Shown piece after piece: positions 21,871 to 34,580 of a stretch of DNA of 64,000 bases (its first letter is position 1; the number at the start of each line of letters is the position of its first letter). The notes below the pieces were generated by a model. That model was not told the origin of the DNA. It saw only the letters and a program-made list of their open reading frames with translations, and searched no databases. Source of the DNA: Struthio camelus (lineage: Eukaryota > Chordata > Aves > Struthioniformes > Struthionidae); contig NC_090942.1 in the NCBI RefSeq assembly GCF_040807025.1, positions 70,486,487 through 70,550,486 of the forward strand, read 5' to 3'. Position numbers and translations under genes: made by a program.

Positions 21871-24279
21871 ACTCGCTGGTTTTGTGCTTTTTCCAAAATT
21901 TCCTTGTGCAACTTTCCCGTGCTGCCTTTTTTTTTTTTTTTCCCCCCTCCCTTCCCTTGCGTGTGGCTAATGTTCTGTAAATATTTTGCGCTCTGGCTAC
22001 AAATGTTGCAAACAAAGTGTGTCGGGGTAGGAAATCTTTTGTGCTTGCGGTGAAAAGCTATTCTTGCCAGCACATTGGCAATAAACCGGGTGAATAACAT
22101 GGTGGCGTGCGTTTTTTAAAGACAGTAATTGCCCCGGGAACGCGAATTGCATCGATGCTGGAAAGTTCAATAGGATGTGCGAAGCCCTAAAGAGCACAAC
22201 GCCTTGAGCAGGATGCGAATTTCTGAAGCGGGGGAATCCCTTATGCAGTGCGAAATCTTGAAAGGGGGTAAGGTCTCTCAATGATGCAACTTCTTGCGAA
22301 AGGGAACTCCCCTCCCCCTCCTATTGAGGCAAAACCATTAAAGGGGGAGGCTCTCCGGCCGCCAGCGCAAAGTCTTGGAGGAACCTGAATTTACAATGAT
22401 AAAAGGGCCAAGGCGCTAGCCTTTCACCTTTGGAGGCAATTAGCATCTGGCTTGCTTCACAAATGAAGTAAATGTGGGCTCCCCTTTGGTTCCTAGAGCA
22501 CGCTTAGGGTGGGGGAGTTAACATCACTGGGAACAAATTAACTGCTTTTGGGGGTCGCAGGGGGAGAGGAGATGCGTGCGCACGGGCTGGGGCTGAGAGC
22601 GATATGAAGCACGACTAGCCCACCGAAAACGTCGCCAGCAACGTCTGCGCGTGGGGATGGCCTGCTGCGTTTTGCGGAGACTGGTTTTAAAGGGTGACGC
22701 CTTGTACGAGTGCCAGTGGACATCACAGTTAAAATCTGCGTGCTGCAAGGGGACAGATGCAGCTGTGATAGCTTTGCGTCTTCGGGCGTGCAGAGTGCAT
22801 CTCCTTCCCTTTCCCTGTGTGATATCAGCAGTCTAGTGCAGGCTGCTTTAAAATTTGCTCTTCCTTGAAGTTCACCGTCTTGTTACCTCTTCCCTGGTGT
22901 AGTTGTTCCCCTCTCATCAATGGTTTCAGGGATATCTGGGAATGGTGTGTTGCACAAAGAGCGTACACTGTTTATGGAACAAAACCATAAAGGGACTTAG
23001 TAAGTAATACTTTTTTTTTTTAAGGGTGTTGCTTTATGTGATTCTTGATTTGTATGTTAGTCAGCTGCATAAAGAAGGCTTCTCCCTTGGTTTCTCACTT
23101 AGGAAAGCCTGTGTCCCTTCTGGCCATCTCACAGGATAGTCTGGTGCATCCGAGAGAGGCTTTGAGTTTCAGGGGCTTCTGCACGGAACAGAGATGGCCG
23201 TCTTTCTAGGCGTTTAAGGAACGCCAGCCCCCAAGGCAATATTTGGGGGGGGGGGGGGGAATAGCTAGCCACCAAAAATGAAACTATGCGATCATCTACA
23301 GATGAAATTTTCTTACTCTGGCTTTGGTTATCGCAGGAGGTACACTTGTGGCTGAGGGCAAGTGGTTTGAGAAGTTACAGTCCCCTCGGTCAAAAGTTAC
23401 TGTCCCTCATCTGGGATGCGGTAATTGAGGGGGTGACTGCCCCAGTCCATCGGAACCTGTTTTCCGATGTATTCAAATAGAAATGGAAAGCTCACGCGGG
23501 TCACTTCAGAGTGTTTCAGCTGAAATGCTCTGATGTTCAAAGTGCTTTGTAGCAAATGTTTGTCCACCTGCGCACCCCATGTCCCTCCAGGCCGGCCTTG
23601 CTTGGGATGCAGTCGGATGCTCCTGGAGGATATTCCCCTGATGGGGAGGGCCCAGGTTGGTTCTCAAGTAAGAACCTGGTTGGTGCCTTTTTATGCTAAT
23701 ATAAGTGTATCTCCAGTGAAGAGTTTGCTTAACTCTTACAACATTGTTACGATGGTGAAAGTCTTAAGCTAACCCTATAGTTGTGCATGTAACAAATACC
23801 CCTTGCTTTTTCAGTTGCTCAGACCTTACTGCACTGCGGGATTGGAGTTTCACTGCTGTGGTCACTGCAGTTCCCAAACTGGACAAAATCTCATCTTTTA
23901 ATACGCTTTTTCTTTTTTTTAAAAAAAATAGAACTATTATTTCTTGTTTTGTTTTTTATTCCCCTCACCAATTTGTTTTCTTCTGGTAGCTCTGCCCGTA
24001 TTTAGTCAGAAGGTGCTATAGTGATAGGCCATCTGGACCTGTCCTGCCCTGACTGAGCAGATCTGCTGGTAATACTTGAAAAGTGTGAGGGGGTTTAGTA
24101 CAGTGAGGCAACTGGAGTTCTCCCTTTTTTGTTGTGTTTTTTTCTTTTTCCTCCTACTTTTTAAATGTAAACCTCTTGCCCTGTACTTACTGGCCCAAAA
24201 GAAAGCGAGCCTTCCAGATGTAGGCTGCCATCAGCAGCTGGATGTGTCAGAAACCTGGGAAGCAGATGTTTTGTTTTCT
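21871..24279. other. Intron 1, first block after the CpG island
   Basis: CpG density falls off gradually to about 22700. It contains G15 (23245-23259) and a T8A8 palindrome (23913-23928). No exon seen. Confidence 0.5.
23245..23259 (+). repeat. Poly-G run (G15)
   Basis: Fifteen consecutive G in intron 1. Confidence 0.9.
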
Positions 24280-24580
24280 TTCTCGCGGACCGCGGCGTTG
24301 CGAGAGGCTGGGGCAGGGGTGTCCGGAGCGGGAATAAAGGAGCGCATCCATCAGGCCGGGCCCCGGGCATTGTTCGGGGAGGGGGTGGGCGCAGCCAGCC
24401 CCCGCGCCGGCTCCAGCAGATGCAGGCGCCTGACGGGGCGCGGGGCTCCGCTTTTCAAATCTCCGCAGCATCACACAGCGATGGGCTCAGGAGGGGTTCG
24501 GCGACCACCAGGTCAAAAGTTCAGTGGGCCACGAGCGAGTGCATGCGTGTGCGCCGGGACGCGTTCGGGTTCACGCCAGG
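24280..24580. promoter_or_regulatory. Small intronic CpG-rich block
   Basis: About 300 bases are CpG- and GC-rich against an AT-rich intron (24290-24470 most strongly), 3 kb downstream of exon 1. At 24510-24523 AGGTCA and AGTTCA are direct repeats spaced by two bases, a DR2-type nuclear-receptor site. It could be an alternative promoter or enhancer. No first exon with coding potential is seen. Confidence 0.45.
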
Positions 24581-24875
24581 TTTTGCATGGATCCCTAAGG
24601 ATGACAGAGGGGACTTCTGCGTTCTCAGGGATTTTTTTTTTTTTTTCCCCTTTATAATGGCTGCCTTGTCAGCCATCTGCTGTACAAAACTTCCATGCCA
24701 CTTCAAAAGTGGGCTTTTAGTTGTGTTGGTTTGGTTGTGGTTTCTTTCCCAGTGGCTCATAAAATCTACGCTGTTTGTCCTTATCTGCTGTAATAGTATT
24801 TCAGGGTAAGAAGGCTTGTCCATGGGGGAGATATCAACCTTTTTTGTAGGCTTGCCTTGGTGCCTTGGTGGATTT

Positions 24876-24895
24876 AAAAAAAAAAAAAAAAAAAA
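24876..24895 (+). repeat. Poly-A run (A20)
   Basis: Twenty consecutive A in intron 1. Confidence 0.9.
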
Positions 24896-25116
24896 GGATG
24901 CTTTCCACAGTCAAGTTAGTGCGTGAGATGATAGGAAGCGATTTGTTTCCCTCTTCAAAACCGGACTGCCATGTGTGACACCTCTTGCTACAGTGTTTCC
25001 TGGACACTTGCCCTCCACTATGGGACAGAAATATCCTCCTGGTAGCTGCTGTGATTGTTTAGGTAGAAAATATTAGGAAAACATTTAACGTTTTCAACTG
25101 TATTTCAGCACAACTC

Positions 25117-25134
25117 AAAAAAAAAAAAAAAAAA
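25117..25134 (+). repeat. Poly-A run (A18)
   Basis: Eighteen consecutive A in intron 1, preceded by a short acceptor-like stretch; no exon follows. Confidence 0.9.
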
Positions 25135-26477
25135 CTGGAGAGAAGCCAGAACAGCATGGCCACCCAGCTCTTTGGCATGTGCTCCCGCGAGCGCATGGAC
25201 TAAACCATTTAAGAACTTCTGCTTTGGTAGGTCCAGAGCAGCGATTTTCAAGAACCTGCTTGAAAATAGTCAAAACATTGTTGTTAACTTAGTTTATTTG
25301 GAAAAGGGGAAAAGCCACATTACATAGGGAAAACATAAATCTTTTCCTGTGGTTTTTAAAAGCGCCTTTGGGCAAATTGCCTCTGCTGTTAACTTCACTA
25401 TGGCTTTAAGAAGCTTTTCCTCTCCTCTTTCCCCTTCCTCGCACTTTAGGCTCTGGCTCTACCTTTAGCTGCTCTCCTCCCACCCAAAGAGAGAGCACCG
25501 TTGCTCTTGCGCTCCTCTTTTCACTTATAGCTCTGTATCTGCCATTTCAGGTCTTGGACAGGCTCGCTCTGTCAGGAATATTTTGTGGCTGTTACAAAGC
25601 GGTGGCTGCTACTGCTCCCATGGGTCCCTTGGGTGGAGGAAGAGGGTGGGGAGAGGGAAGGGAGCTCCACCGCACCTCTCCCCTTCCCACCTCTGTGCTG
25701 CAAACATTCAGCTCTGGCTGTGTGAGGGAGAGAGCAAAGTACGGGGGTTTTCTGTGCAAGACAGAGCTGTTAAAAACTAAAAATTTGTAACGTGTTATTG
25801 TTCAGATGTGTTAGAATTTTAATACTTAGAAAAATATATCCTTTCTCTTAGTGAAGACAGGATGGCCAAACAGCCTTCTAGCTCTACCTGCCTATCGTGT
25901 TTTGTCGTGTTGGGTCTTACTGTAATTCCTCTGTGGAGTTTCTTGCTTTCTGCCCTCTGGGTGGGTGCCCTTGTGATCCGTGATACCAAAACTGCACAAC
26001 TCTTCTTCTGTCACTGGTTTGTATGGAATTAAATGCATAAGCAGTATGTTACGAAAACTGAGCGCTAGATCTTCATCCCTCTATAGCTATTCTGGTCCAG
26101 GACTGCATTACTGTTTGTATTATAGTAGCATGTACAGCATCTACTGATGCCTCGTCGTGTTGGATAATAGCTGAGGTGGCCGGGCAGGTTCTGATTGTAA
26201 CACTGTAGAATCTAATTAAGGCTAAGTACCACAAGTAAGTGTAATATGCAGGCTGAAAATGTAAGTGAATTCATGTACGTCAGCTCTGCTCATACAAGAG
26301 AGGTCAGAGGTAGTTAAAATGCCTTTTCTGTAGCATAGTTTAGACATTAGGATGTCCTCGCTGTTTACCCGTTGGAGTTAAACGCTAGAGTGGAAGGGAG
26401 TGGACACCAACTGCTTGGAAAAAGACTGGATAATGGACCTACTCAATAAAAACTTAGCTCTAGGTGGAAAGCGCTTG

Positions 26478-26505
26478 TTTTTTTTTAAAAAAAAAAAAAA
26501 AAAAA
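26478..26505. repeat. T9A19 run
   Basis: Nine T followed directly by nineteen A, a self-complementary tract. Confidence 0.9.
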
Positions 26506-29500
26506 GCAAATTGTCTGAGGAACAACAGAGCAATTGGCACTGCAGAGACTTGCACTGTATGGTGAGTAGACAGGATGGGAAAAGTGATGATGGGCTTCAA
26601 ACAAGCAGACTAGAAAGAGTGTCAACCCCACTGTGCAGAGATATCCATTTATGGACTGGTGTGTGAATTTGGGATATATACCACGGGCATTTCACAGTGG
26701 CTCTGGTTCCTCAGGGCAGCGCAGACTCCATCAGAGTAAAGGGTAATGCTGAGGTGTGAGTTGGACATTTGTTATTTGAATATCACGTAAGAAAAATGTG
26801 CTAAAACATAGGATTAGTGTTGTTTTTAATTGCTCTTTCTACCTGTCCTATTCCCTGTTGGGTTTTGTTGCTTCTGTTGCCTGCTTCTCATGCCTCTTCC
26901 CATCGTGTTTTGGTAGCAATTCTTACTTTGCTGGGCCTTGCTTTTGCTGCCTTACTTATTCTGTTCATAATAGAGTCATTAACACTCTAAATGTCTGTAT
27001 TAGGCTTTAGAGTCCATTGAGATTAATGGAGGGGGAGGCAGAGAGATACTTCTCAGAGCTGTTGTTTCAAGTGGTCTGCAAATTGGAAAGCATTATATCA
27101 GTTTACATTTCACATGCAAGTCGCATTTTTACAAGTGTAAATCTTAAACTTTTTAACAAGTGTTTATATTTTATATAATGAGACTGTACTGTAAATGGGT
27201 AGAAGAAAAAATGGAATAGGTAGTTTAGGAGGTTGATATGCAAGTTAAACCCTTATCTTAAGCCTCTGAAAAGAAACCAGAAGTGACTGCACACAGAAAG
27301 AGGGGTGTCTGAATAACGGGTAAGGAAGGTTATTTTGACAGCAACACTTTGAATGGATCTGACTTAGGTGACAGGGAAGTCGGAGAAAATGACTGCAGCA
27401 GTCCCGGGCAGAAGAGAGAGAGGACCTCAATGAGAAATTCAGAGATTTGGGTAGGGGGTGTGAAGCTGAAACTATGCATTTTCTGTGGTGATGAGTAGTT
27501 GGAGGCAATTCCCTCTTCCAGCAGCACAGCGGACTCTGAAAAATAATGTCTGTTGTTAGCTGAAGTGTTTGTGCATCCACAAGTTTAACAGTTAAAACTG
27601 AATTGGTTTAGAAAACAATTTAAGATAGTCTACTGGAAATCCCCTGCTAGGAAAAGAAATGTTCTGTATAGTAGTTTAAATATGACTTAGCAGTTTGCTT
27701 TGTTTACAAAGACTTGACTACCCGCAAACCTGCACCAATTTAATGAAGCTGATGTAAACCGTTGCATAGTGCATCTAAATTAGGCTTCGAGTTTGTTCTT
27801 TTTGGAATTTGCACTAACTAAACCAGTTAAAAGTAACACCTTAAAAGTGTTGCAGCTTTACATGTAGACCTGCTTAGCTGTGGTCTTTTTCTCCCTGCAA
27901 ATAATACTGTAGAGCTGTGCCATTCTGCCCCTGGCATCTGTTAAGTGCCTGCATGAAGGGTGAAGAATTAACTTTTGTAATGGCAATGGATGCTTTCATA
28001 GGCTTCTTTCAGGGAAAATCTCCTCAAGAAAAGGACTAGGGAGAAACGACAACAGCCAGGGAGTTGAAAGTTCCTGAATTAAAAGTTTATAGTTGAAATC
28101 TTATAGTAAATGTTTATGAAAATTATTTTCCCCCCCCTCGTTACCAAAAGAAACAGCATCTGCTGGGATTGTGAGAACAATGCAGCCCAGTGATTCCTCC
28201 TTCCTTACAGTAGAGAATCCTGTTAAACACACAACACTGTGCCTTAGAGTGTATCCTTTCAGCAGGCTTGTTCCTTTTAATGGGTGCCCATTCCTGGGGT
28301 CTCCATTGTTTCATCAACAATAGCACTAGGGGCAGCTGATTTGGTTGACAGAAAATGTGTTAATTTAACAGATCTATTCCCTTTAGCAAGTCTCCTTCCT
28401 ATTGTGTCCCTGTTCTCCCTCCCTTCCTTGCAAGGAAGGCCGTGTTAGCAGATCCTGTTAGGTGGAGTACTCCTGTAATTAGGAGGGGTTTGGAGTCCTT
28501 TGTGAGAAGAACAGAAAACAGCTGATAGAGAAAATTGATTTCAGTGCATTTTGTTTGTCGCCAGAACACATGTTTTTGCTGTACTTTCGTGCCTTTTTTT
28601 TTGTGCTTTTAAGTCAGTCTTTACTGGGGACGGGGGAATAACCTGACGCTACAGACTAATTGCAGTCAAGGTCTTTACTTGGCAAATGTTGCTCTGAGGT
28701 GGCCTAACAGCCATATGTGACTCCTTTTAAAGTTAGTTCTTTATGAACTCTTATTTTTTATAAATGCCTAGCTAAGATACTAACTTTCTCCTGGAAACAA
28801 AGCTGTTAAATATCGTCTGAGACAGGAGTGCTGAAGGCTGGCTGGAGAGGATGGTATGTAAAGTTAATACCACAAGACTTGAAAAACAAGGGGCAAAATG
28901 TTTCTTAGACCTTCTCTGTTCCAGGGCAGGCCACCAGTGCAACACAACAATTCGAAGAGTAATCTGATTCAAACAATGCAAACCCTTAATGCTAGGTGTA
29001 CTTAAACTGGTTCAGCTTTTACCTATATTGATTTAGCTTATTTCAGTAACTTACTGCCTGTGTGGGGCGTATTCCTTTGTTGCTTTTTAAATCAGTGTGG
29101 TTAAATCGGTGCATCCGGCTCCATGGAAAGGGCTGCTTACGTGCTGCTGAGGGAGCTGTGAAACTTGAAGCTTTACTTTCGCAGGCAGCCCACTGTCCGG
29201 AGGAAGTCTTGCTCCCTTTCGAGCTCTCGCCCTTGCTCCAGCCTCACTCCAAACTCTGCAGCCGTGCCCCTTCGCCAGTGCCTGCCCCAAGGCGCGCTGG
29301 AGCTTGGCAGGGCTTGGGCAGTGGTGTTTGCTTGCTGGTGCTCGAGGCTGTGCGGGCCAAGCGGTGGGATCGTGCAGCAGAGAGACGCAGGGACTCGCGT
29401 TTCCCCAGCGGTGGGCTGCCAGGTCGATCCACCGCCGCCCTTGAAACCCTCTCCTTAGTGCAGCTCTGGTCGCTGGGGCTCCTGGTGTGAAAGGAGCCTC

Positions 29501-30751
29501 GGAGGGTCTTTTTCCTCCTCATTGGTAAAACCACTAGTTCTCTGACTCTTTCTCCCATTAAGTCTGCTCTAAAGGAGATGGAGCTTTGCAAGGCCAAACG
29601 GTAGGAAGAAAGAGCTGCTTCCCCCCCCCCCCTTCATTTCAGGTGACTCCTGTACACGTGGGGTTTAGGCAGCAAATCTGTTATACACCCATAACACAAA
29701 GCAAAGAGGTTTTTTTCCTCATGCTTGGGTTTTTCTTATTTGTTTTAGAAGGCAAAGGGTGAGAGTTCAATTTAAGAGCTTGACTCTTAATAGAGCTTGT
29801 CATTGTTGCTAATATAAAACAAATGATGAGCATGGGAGAGGAGTCAGAGGCTCCCTCTTCTGGTGTGCTGTGAAGGTTCAAACACAAAAGATATTTGGGG
29901 GGGAAAAAAAGCCCAGCATGAAAGACCTCTTCCATATTTGTATATGATATTGTAAAACCTCAGTTAGGCCAACCCTTACTGAATTAGGCCCAAGATACAA
30001 CTTGCTTTGTGACACCTGAATAGGTAATGTTAAGGGGGCTCCGTAAAGGTAAAACGTTTTTGCAAGAGCGAACTTGCTACGTTTGTGAGTAAGAGTCCTG
30101 GCTTCATAGGGCTGCTGGTCTGACCATGGGAGATGGTGGCCCATCATGTCCTCGCGTCTAGCTTCCCTCGTTGTCCCTCTTCGTGTCTCCTCTCCCCTGT
30201 GTTCCTCCCCTTGCAAAGCCCTTGTCTTGTCCCGTGCTGCTCACCTGCTGCTGCTTGGCCCATTGGTTAGCCAAACCTCACGCTGGCGTGCAGACATAGG
30301 GTCTGGGGGTGGTTGCAGGGGCCAGATCTGATGAGCACTCCATATAGAAACTGTATGACTGAGACCTTTGCACTCATGTCACTTTTGGTTTAAGTCAGCC
30401 AAGAACTCAAAAGTTACTGATGTGTGATTCGTAGAAAAATGTGTGCATGGCATAATATGTTATATAAAGATTTTTTTAGAAAGCTAGTCCAAGAATTTAG
30501 ACAAAACGTGGTTGTTGAGTTCCTCTTGAATTAATGTGATTTCAGGGGATTAGAGAAGAGACTTTATATCGCTTCTTATTTTTGTATTGTTCACTGGACA
30601 GCCTGCGATCATACAAACAGCTTTACTGTTTTACTAGTATGGATTCTTGAGTGGATGTCTGGTGGAACCAGAGGACACGTTTCCAAGTGTTCATCCCATG
30701 GCAGTTCTTGCCACCTTTCACTGATGGCAGTAAAACTATTTACCTGAATTT

Positions 30752-30766
30752 AAAAAAAAAAAAAAA
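30752..30766 (+). repeat. Poly-A run (A15)
   Basis: Fifteen consecutive A in intron 1. Confidence 0.9.
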
Positions 30767-31284
30767 GCCCCCTTTGAGTGAGTTATGTTTGACCAGGAGC
30801 AGTTCCCCAAGCTGGTTCACTGTGTAGCCCCACAAAGGGTTGCACCAGCATAACTGAAGTAGTGGCACAAGAATGGAAACGGGCAGCAGGGAGGGGAAGG
30901 GCTTTTTATAGCTGACCCTTCTGCTGAAAGAAATGCTTATCGCACTGCAGCTCTGGGTAGCAGGTGGAATGAAACAGTGCAGGTAACAAGAGGTCACACA
31001 GCAAGGGGGGGGGCACCTGAGGAAGAATCCGCCTCATCCTTTGTAAAAGATTTTGGGGTTGTTTTTCTAGTATTAAATCAAGATTTGCTCTGTGTGCGTG
31101 TTATAGTGTATATAACTATAATGTAAATATATATATGTATATATGCTTTCTAAGAGTTGACATTCACTTTAGAAAAACTATGAATTAAAGTTCATGGTCA
31201 TCCTTTAGGCTTTCCTTCCGATCAGTTTGTCTTGTACAGAAACAAAGTAGTAAATTACCCTTTAGAATTTCATATTTTTCTTTT

Positions 31285-31302
31285 AAAAAAAAAAAAAAAA
31301 AA
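31285..31302 (+). repeat. Poly-A run (A18)
   Basis: Eighteen consecutive A. An AT-rich (TA)n-like patch lies nearby at about 31120-31145. Confidence 0.9.
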
Positions 31303-34300
31303 GCCAACCAACCTACCTCTCCCCCACACCCCCCTGAAGTTTCTTCCAGGCTCTGGTCACGCAGCATATGCAGGTATCAAGCCACTGGGATTTGCTTGCT
31401 CATGGTGAGAAAGCCTGAACTGATTGCCCTATAGGACAGAGCAGCCATGTAGAATAAACACGGAATAGCCGTCTCGATTTCTTTTCTTTCAGCCTGATAC
31501 AAGGTGCTGAGGCACAGAGGACTACTTTGCCCTTAAGATAATTGTGTGTTGGAGAGGATCAAAGGGCTTGAGGGGGTTTTTTGGTTGAAAGGGGATTTTC
31601 TCCATGGACAGCTGCAGTAGTGCATTAGTAGTGCAATAGATTATCTTTCCACGATCTGTAGGATCTCAGCCACCTATTGAGGGGCTGTGCCGAAGGCTGC
31701 TACTGGGGGGAGGCAGAGTGAAAGTCCTCAGTAATGGGGGGACCTGAGAGGCCCCTGAGCTCAGACCACTTGGCTCCCTTGCCCCAGTAGGGTGGTGCTG
31801 GATATTCTTAGGCTGCAGATAGTGCTGGAGCATGGAGAAAGGGAGCACAGCTCTTGGTTATGATTAACTGCAGCTGATGCCCGACATCCACCCTGCTTGG
31901 TGATGGAAGTGCTTATTAAGGCATGTGAGAAGGGAGCTGATTCCAGCTGCTGCGGTGTCCTGTAAAGGGCAGTGTGTAATTTGGGAGGGTGTTACGAGTC
32001 CCTCGGCGGAACAAACTACTCACTGCAGTAACCGTCTGACCTGCCAAACGCCCGGACTTTCTCATTTTGGGAAGTTTTGGATGATGGCTGATCTGCAAAT
32101 AGCCATGGCATTGCAAGGGAGTCCCTTCACATGTGTGGATGGGTATTGGTATCCTGTTTGTTGCTGGGGGCGGAGGGAGGGGGGCAGCGCATGCAGTCAG
32201 ACCTGCTGACTGTGGCAAGGGTGGCAAGAGGGGATGGGACGGGGCTTGGTGCTATCAGAGGTGGAGATCAGGTCATGCTTTGCCTCCCTGACCTGGTTTC
32301 ACTGCTGGGGGACGCGGGGTGGGAGTGTGCGCCATGGCGTTGTCAAGGAATGCTGGTCCCCAGGTGGCTGCTTCAGTTGCTTGAGCTTAAATAGGGCTCG
32401 AATTGCATCTGTGTGCTGGTTAATAAGTGGCGAAGCAGTGCTGTCTTGGCAGGTCCTGTTGTGTGTTTCTTGAGGTAGCAGGATGCCAGAAATACAGGGA
32501 TAACAATAGTATCTGGGTAGCCAATATACTTACTCCCTCTGCAGATTTAGAACGTCAGTGACACGAGTTTTATCACTTTTCTGTTGTTGTTCTTGTTATT
32601 CTGTAACTTGCAAAGCACAAGCCAGAGGAACCCAGCTTGGATTTCAGGGCTGAGGTTTTTCAGGAGGATAGTTAAGAAGACTTTTCTCTTGGTAATTGTA
32701 AGCCAGACTGGCTTCAGCTGAAATTTTTAAAGAATTAAAGGATGAACACAGACCCCCATATGATGTTGTGGTGTTTTTCCTTGGAAGAGTAACTACAGTT
32801 TATAATCATTGCCTAATCTGCAGCCAGTTGGCAGGAAGGCTGTTAAGGGATTGATTATTAGTGGATGCTTCATTGTCCTGTCCAAGCCCGAATTTCTTGA
32901 TCTAGCCAGTTTCCTTCATTTGTAATGGCTGTAGTCAGCAAAGAGAAGAGAGGGAGATAGATATGTCTTCCCATTTGGCAGTCCTATTTCTTGTTCATGG
33001 GATATGCTCAGGAAAAAAGGGTCAACAAAAAGTGTCAACACTTCAGCATTCTCGTAGAAAGCCAGCTGTCTAGCTGGCTGTCTGGAGGCTGCTTGCAATT
33101 TTTCTGCCTCCTCTTGGGCTTCTCTCTAAGTGCATTCATTTTCCACGTGGTGACTTAACAAAACTAATACTGTTTGGTGTGGGTATCCTGGAGGCTGTGC
33201 TCTATTCCTTGGAAAATGGCACCTGGAGAGTGAAAGTGTCACCAGGAAGGTGATCTAGCTCTGAGAAACAGGAGTGCCCTGCAATCCAAAGGGTGCCATG
33301 GCAGCTCCTATAATTGTAACTCAGTTAGCGTTTGAATTAGTAGCAGAAGACATGCAGCGGTAGAGTTGCAGCGGCGCAGGATCAAGCTTGGACAGTAAAG
33401 TCTGTCCTTGGGTGAATACTTTGGTGGATAGGTCATGTTGAACCACATCTTGCTGCAGCTAGGCTGATACTGGCATCTGGACTATCTAATTAAAAGTTGG
33501 TACGTGTGTGGCTATGCAAAAAGCTGTTGTTCTGCTGCACTGCAGTGGAGTAGCTAGTATTACTGCTTCAGAAGGGGACTTTCTGAGCAGGAGCAGTAGT
33601 GCCAATAAGGGGCAGCTCCTGCAAGTGGCACGATGAACTTGAACTAGGCTGCTCAGCTCAGCTCAGCGCTGCGACAGGGGCTTCTGGCACAGGCGTGAGG
33701 CTGAGTGATAGCAGTGGGACGAAGACAGCTGAGCTAATATGAAGCGGAGGGGTCAGAGACTCCATGCCAGGTCTTAGGAGCACAGTCCTAACCCTCTGCT
33801 TTTCTCCTCCTTTCCTCCCCCACTGCCAAGCCCCCTCTTGTGCTGTGTGGAAGTGTCCCAGTTCTTGCAGCTGTGTTAATTGTAATGGGTCATTTAGTCC
33901 TGAAATCCCTGTTTAAAAGGGGCAAGTCCTTGCCTCGTGTGACAGCTGCCGCCTTGCACTTTTCCCCAGGCTGGAAATAACTGCATATGACACAGGAGCA
34001 GAGAGCCGAGTGGGGGAGGGAGAAGGTTTTTCTGGCTTCCTCTTCGTGCTATAATGGCTTTGCTGTGTGACTCTTTTCCCATGTGGACCATCGCAGAGTC
34101 ATGCCCCACATATTTAGCAGTGCTCTCAATGGGCAGTGCCTTGGTGATACAGTGACGGCCTGGCACTTGGGGCGCCCTGCTCGGAGGCCGTTCACGGTCC
34201 TGGTGTATTCGCAGATGTCTGGGAGTGGGAGGCAAGGGATGTGCAGCAGTGATGCAGCCCGCACGCCTGCCCAGGAGGCCGCACCGCTCTGCGAGAAGGC

Positions 34301-34424
34301 AGAGGTTATAGAGGTTATAGGATGCAGGGCGGAGAGGTTTTTGCACTCCCTACTCTCGTTCCCCTCTCCAAAACCCAAAGCCTTGAGCCCATGGAAACCT
34401 GGCCAGCTTTTGCCCCTAGCTGAA

Positions 34425-34580
34425 GGGCCGTCTCCTGATTGGAATGACAGCTTTGAACTGGAAGACATTATTTCATTAGCCTGCTAATCAGATACAGAGA
34501 TTACCTGATTGGCTACTTAATAATTAAATGAAGTTGCCTGTAATTCTTTGAGCACACACAGAACTAATTAAATTAACCCT
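34425..34580. promoter_or_regulatory. Candidate intronic enhancer, homeodomain-site rich
   Basis: In about 150 bases there are several TAAT/ATTA cores (TTCATTAGCCTGCTAATCAG, CTTAATAATTAAATG, GAACTAATTAAATTAA) together with CTGATTGG/CTTTGAA-type words, between GC-richer flanks. Such clustering is typical of conserved developmental enhancers. It is judged from one sequence only. Confidence 0.3.

Noticed and set aside
20739..21980. 413-codon plus-strand frame as one whole gene
   Set aside because: It begins at GTG, not ATG, and runs through the exon 1 donor. Only residues 111-169 match CECR2, so it is leader plus exon plus intron read together.
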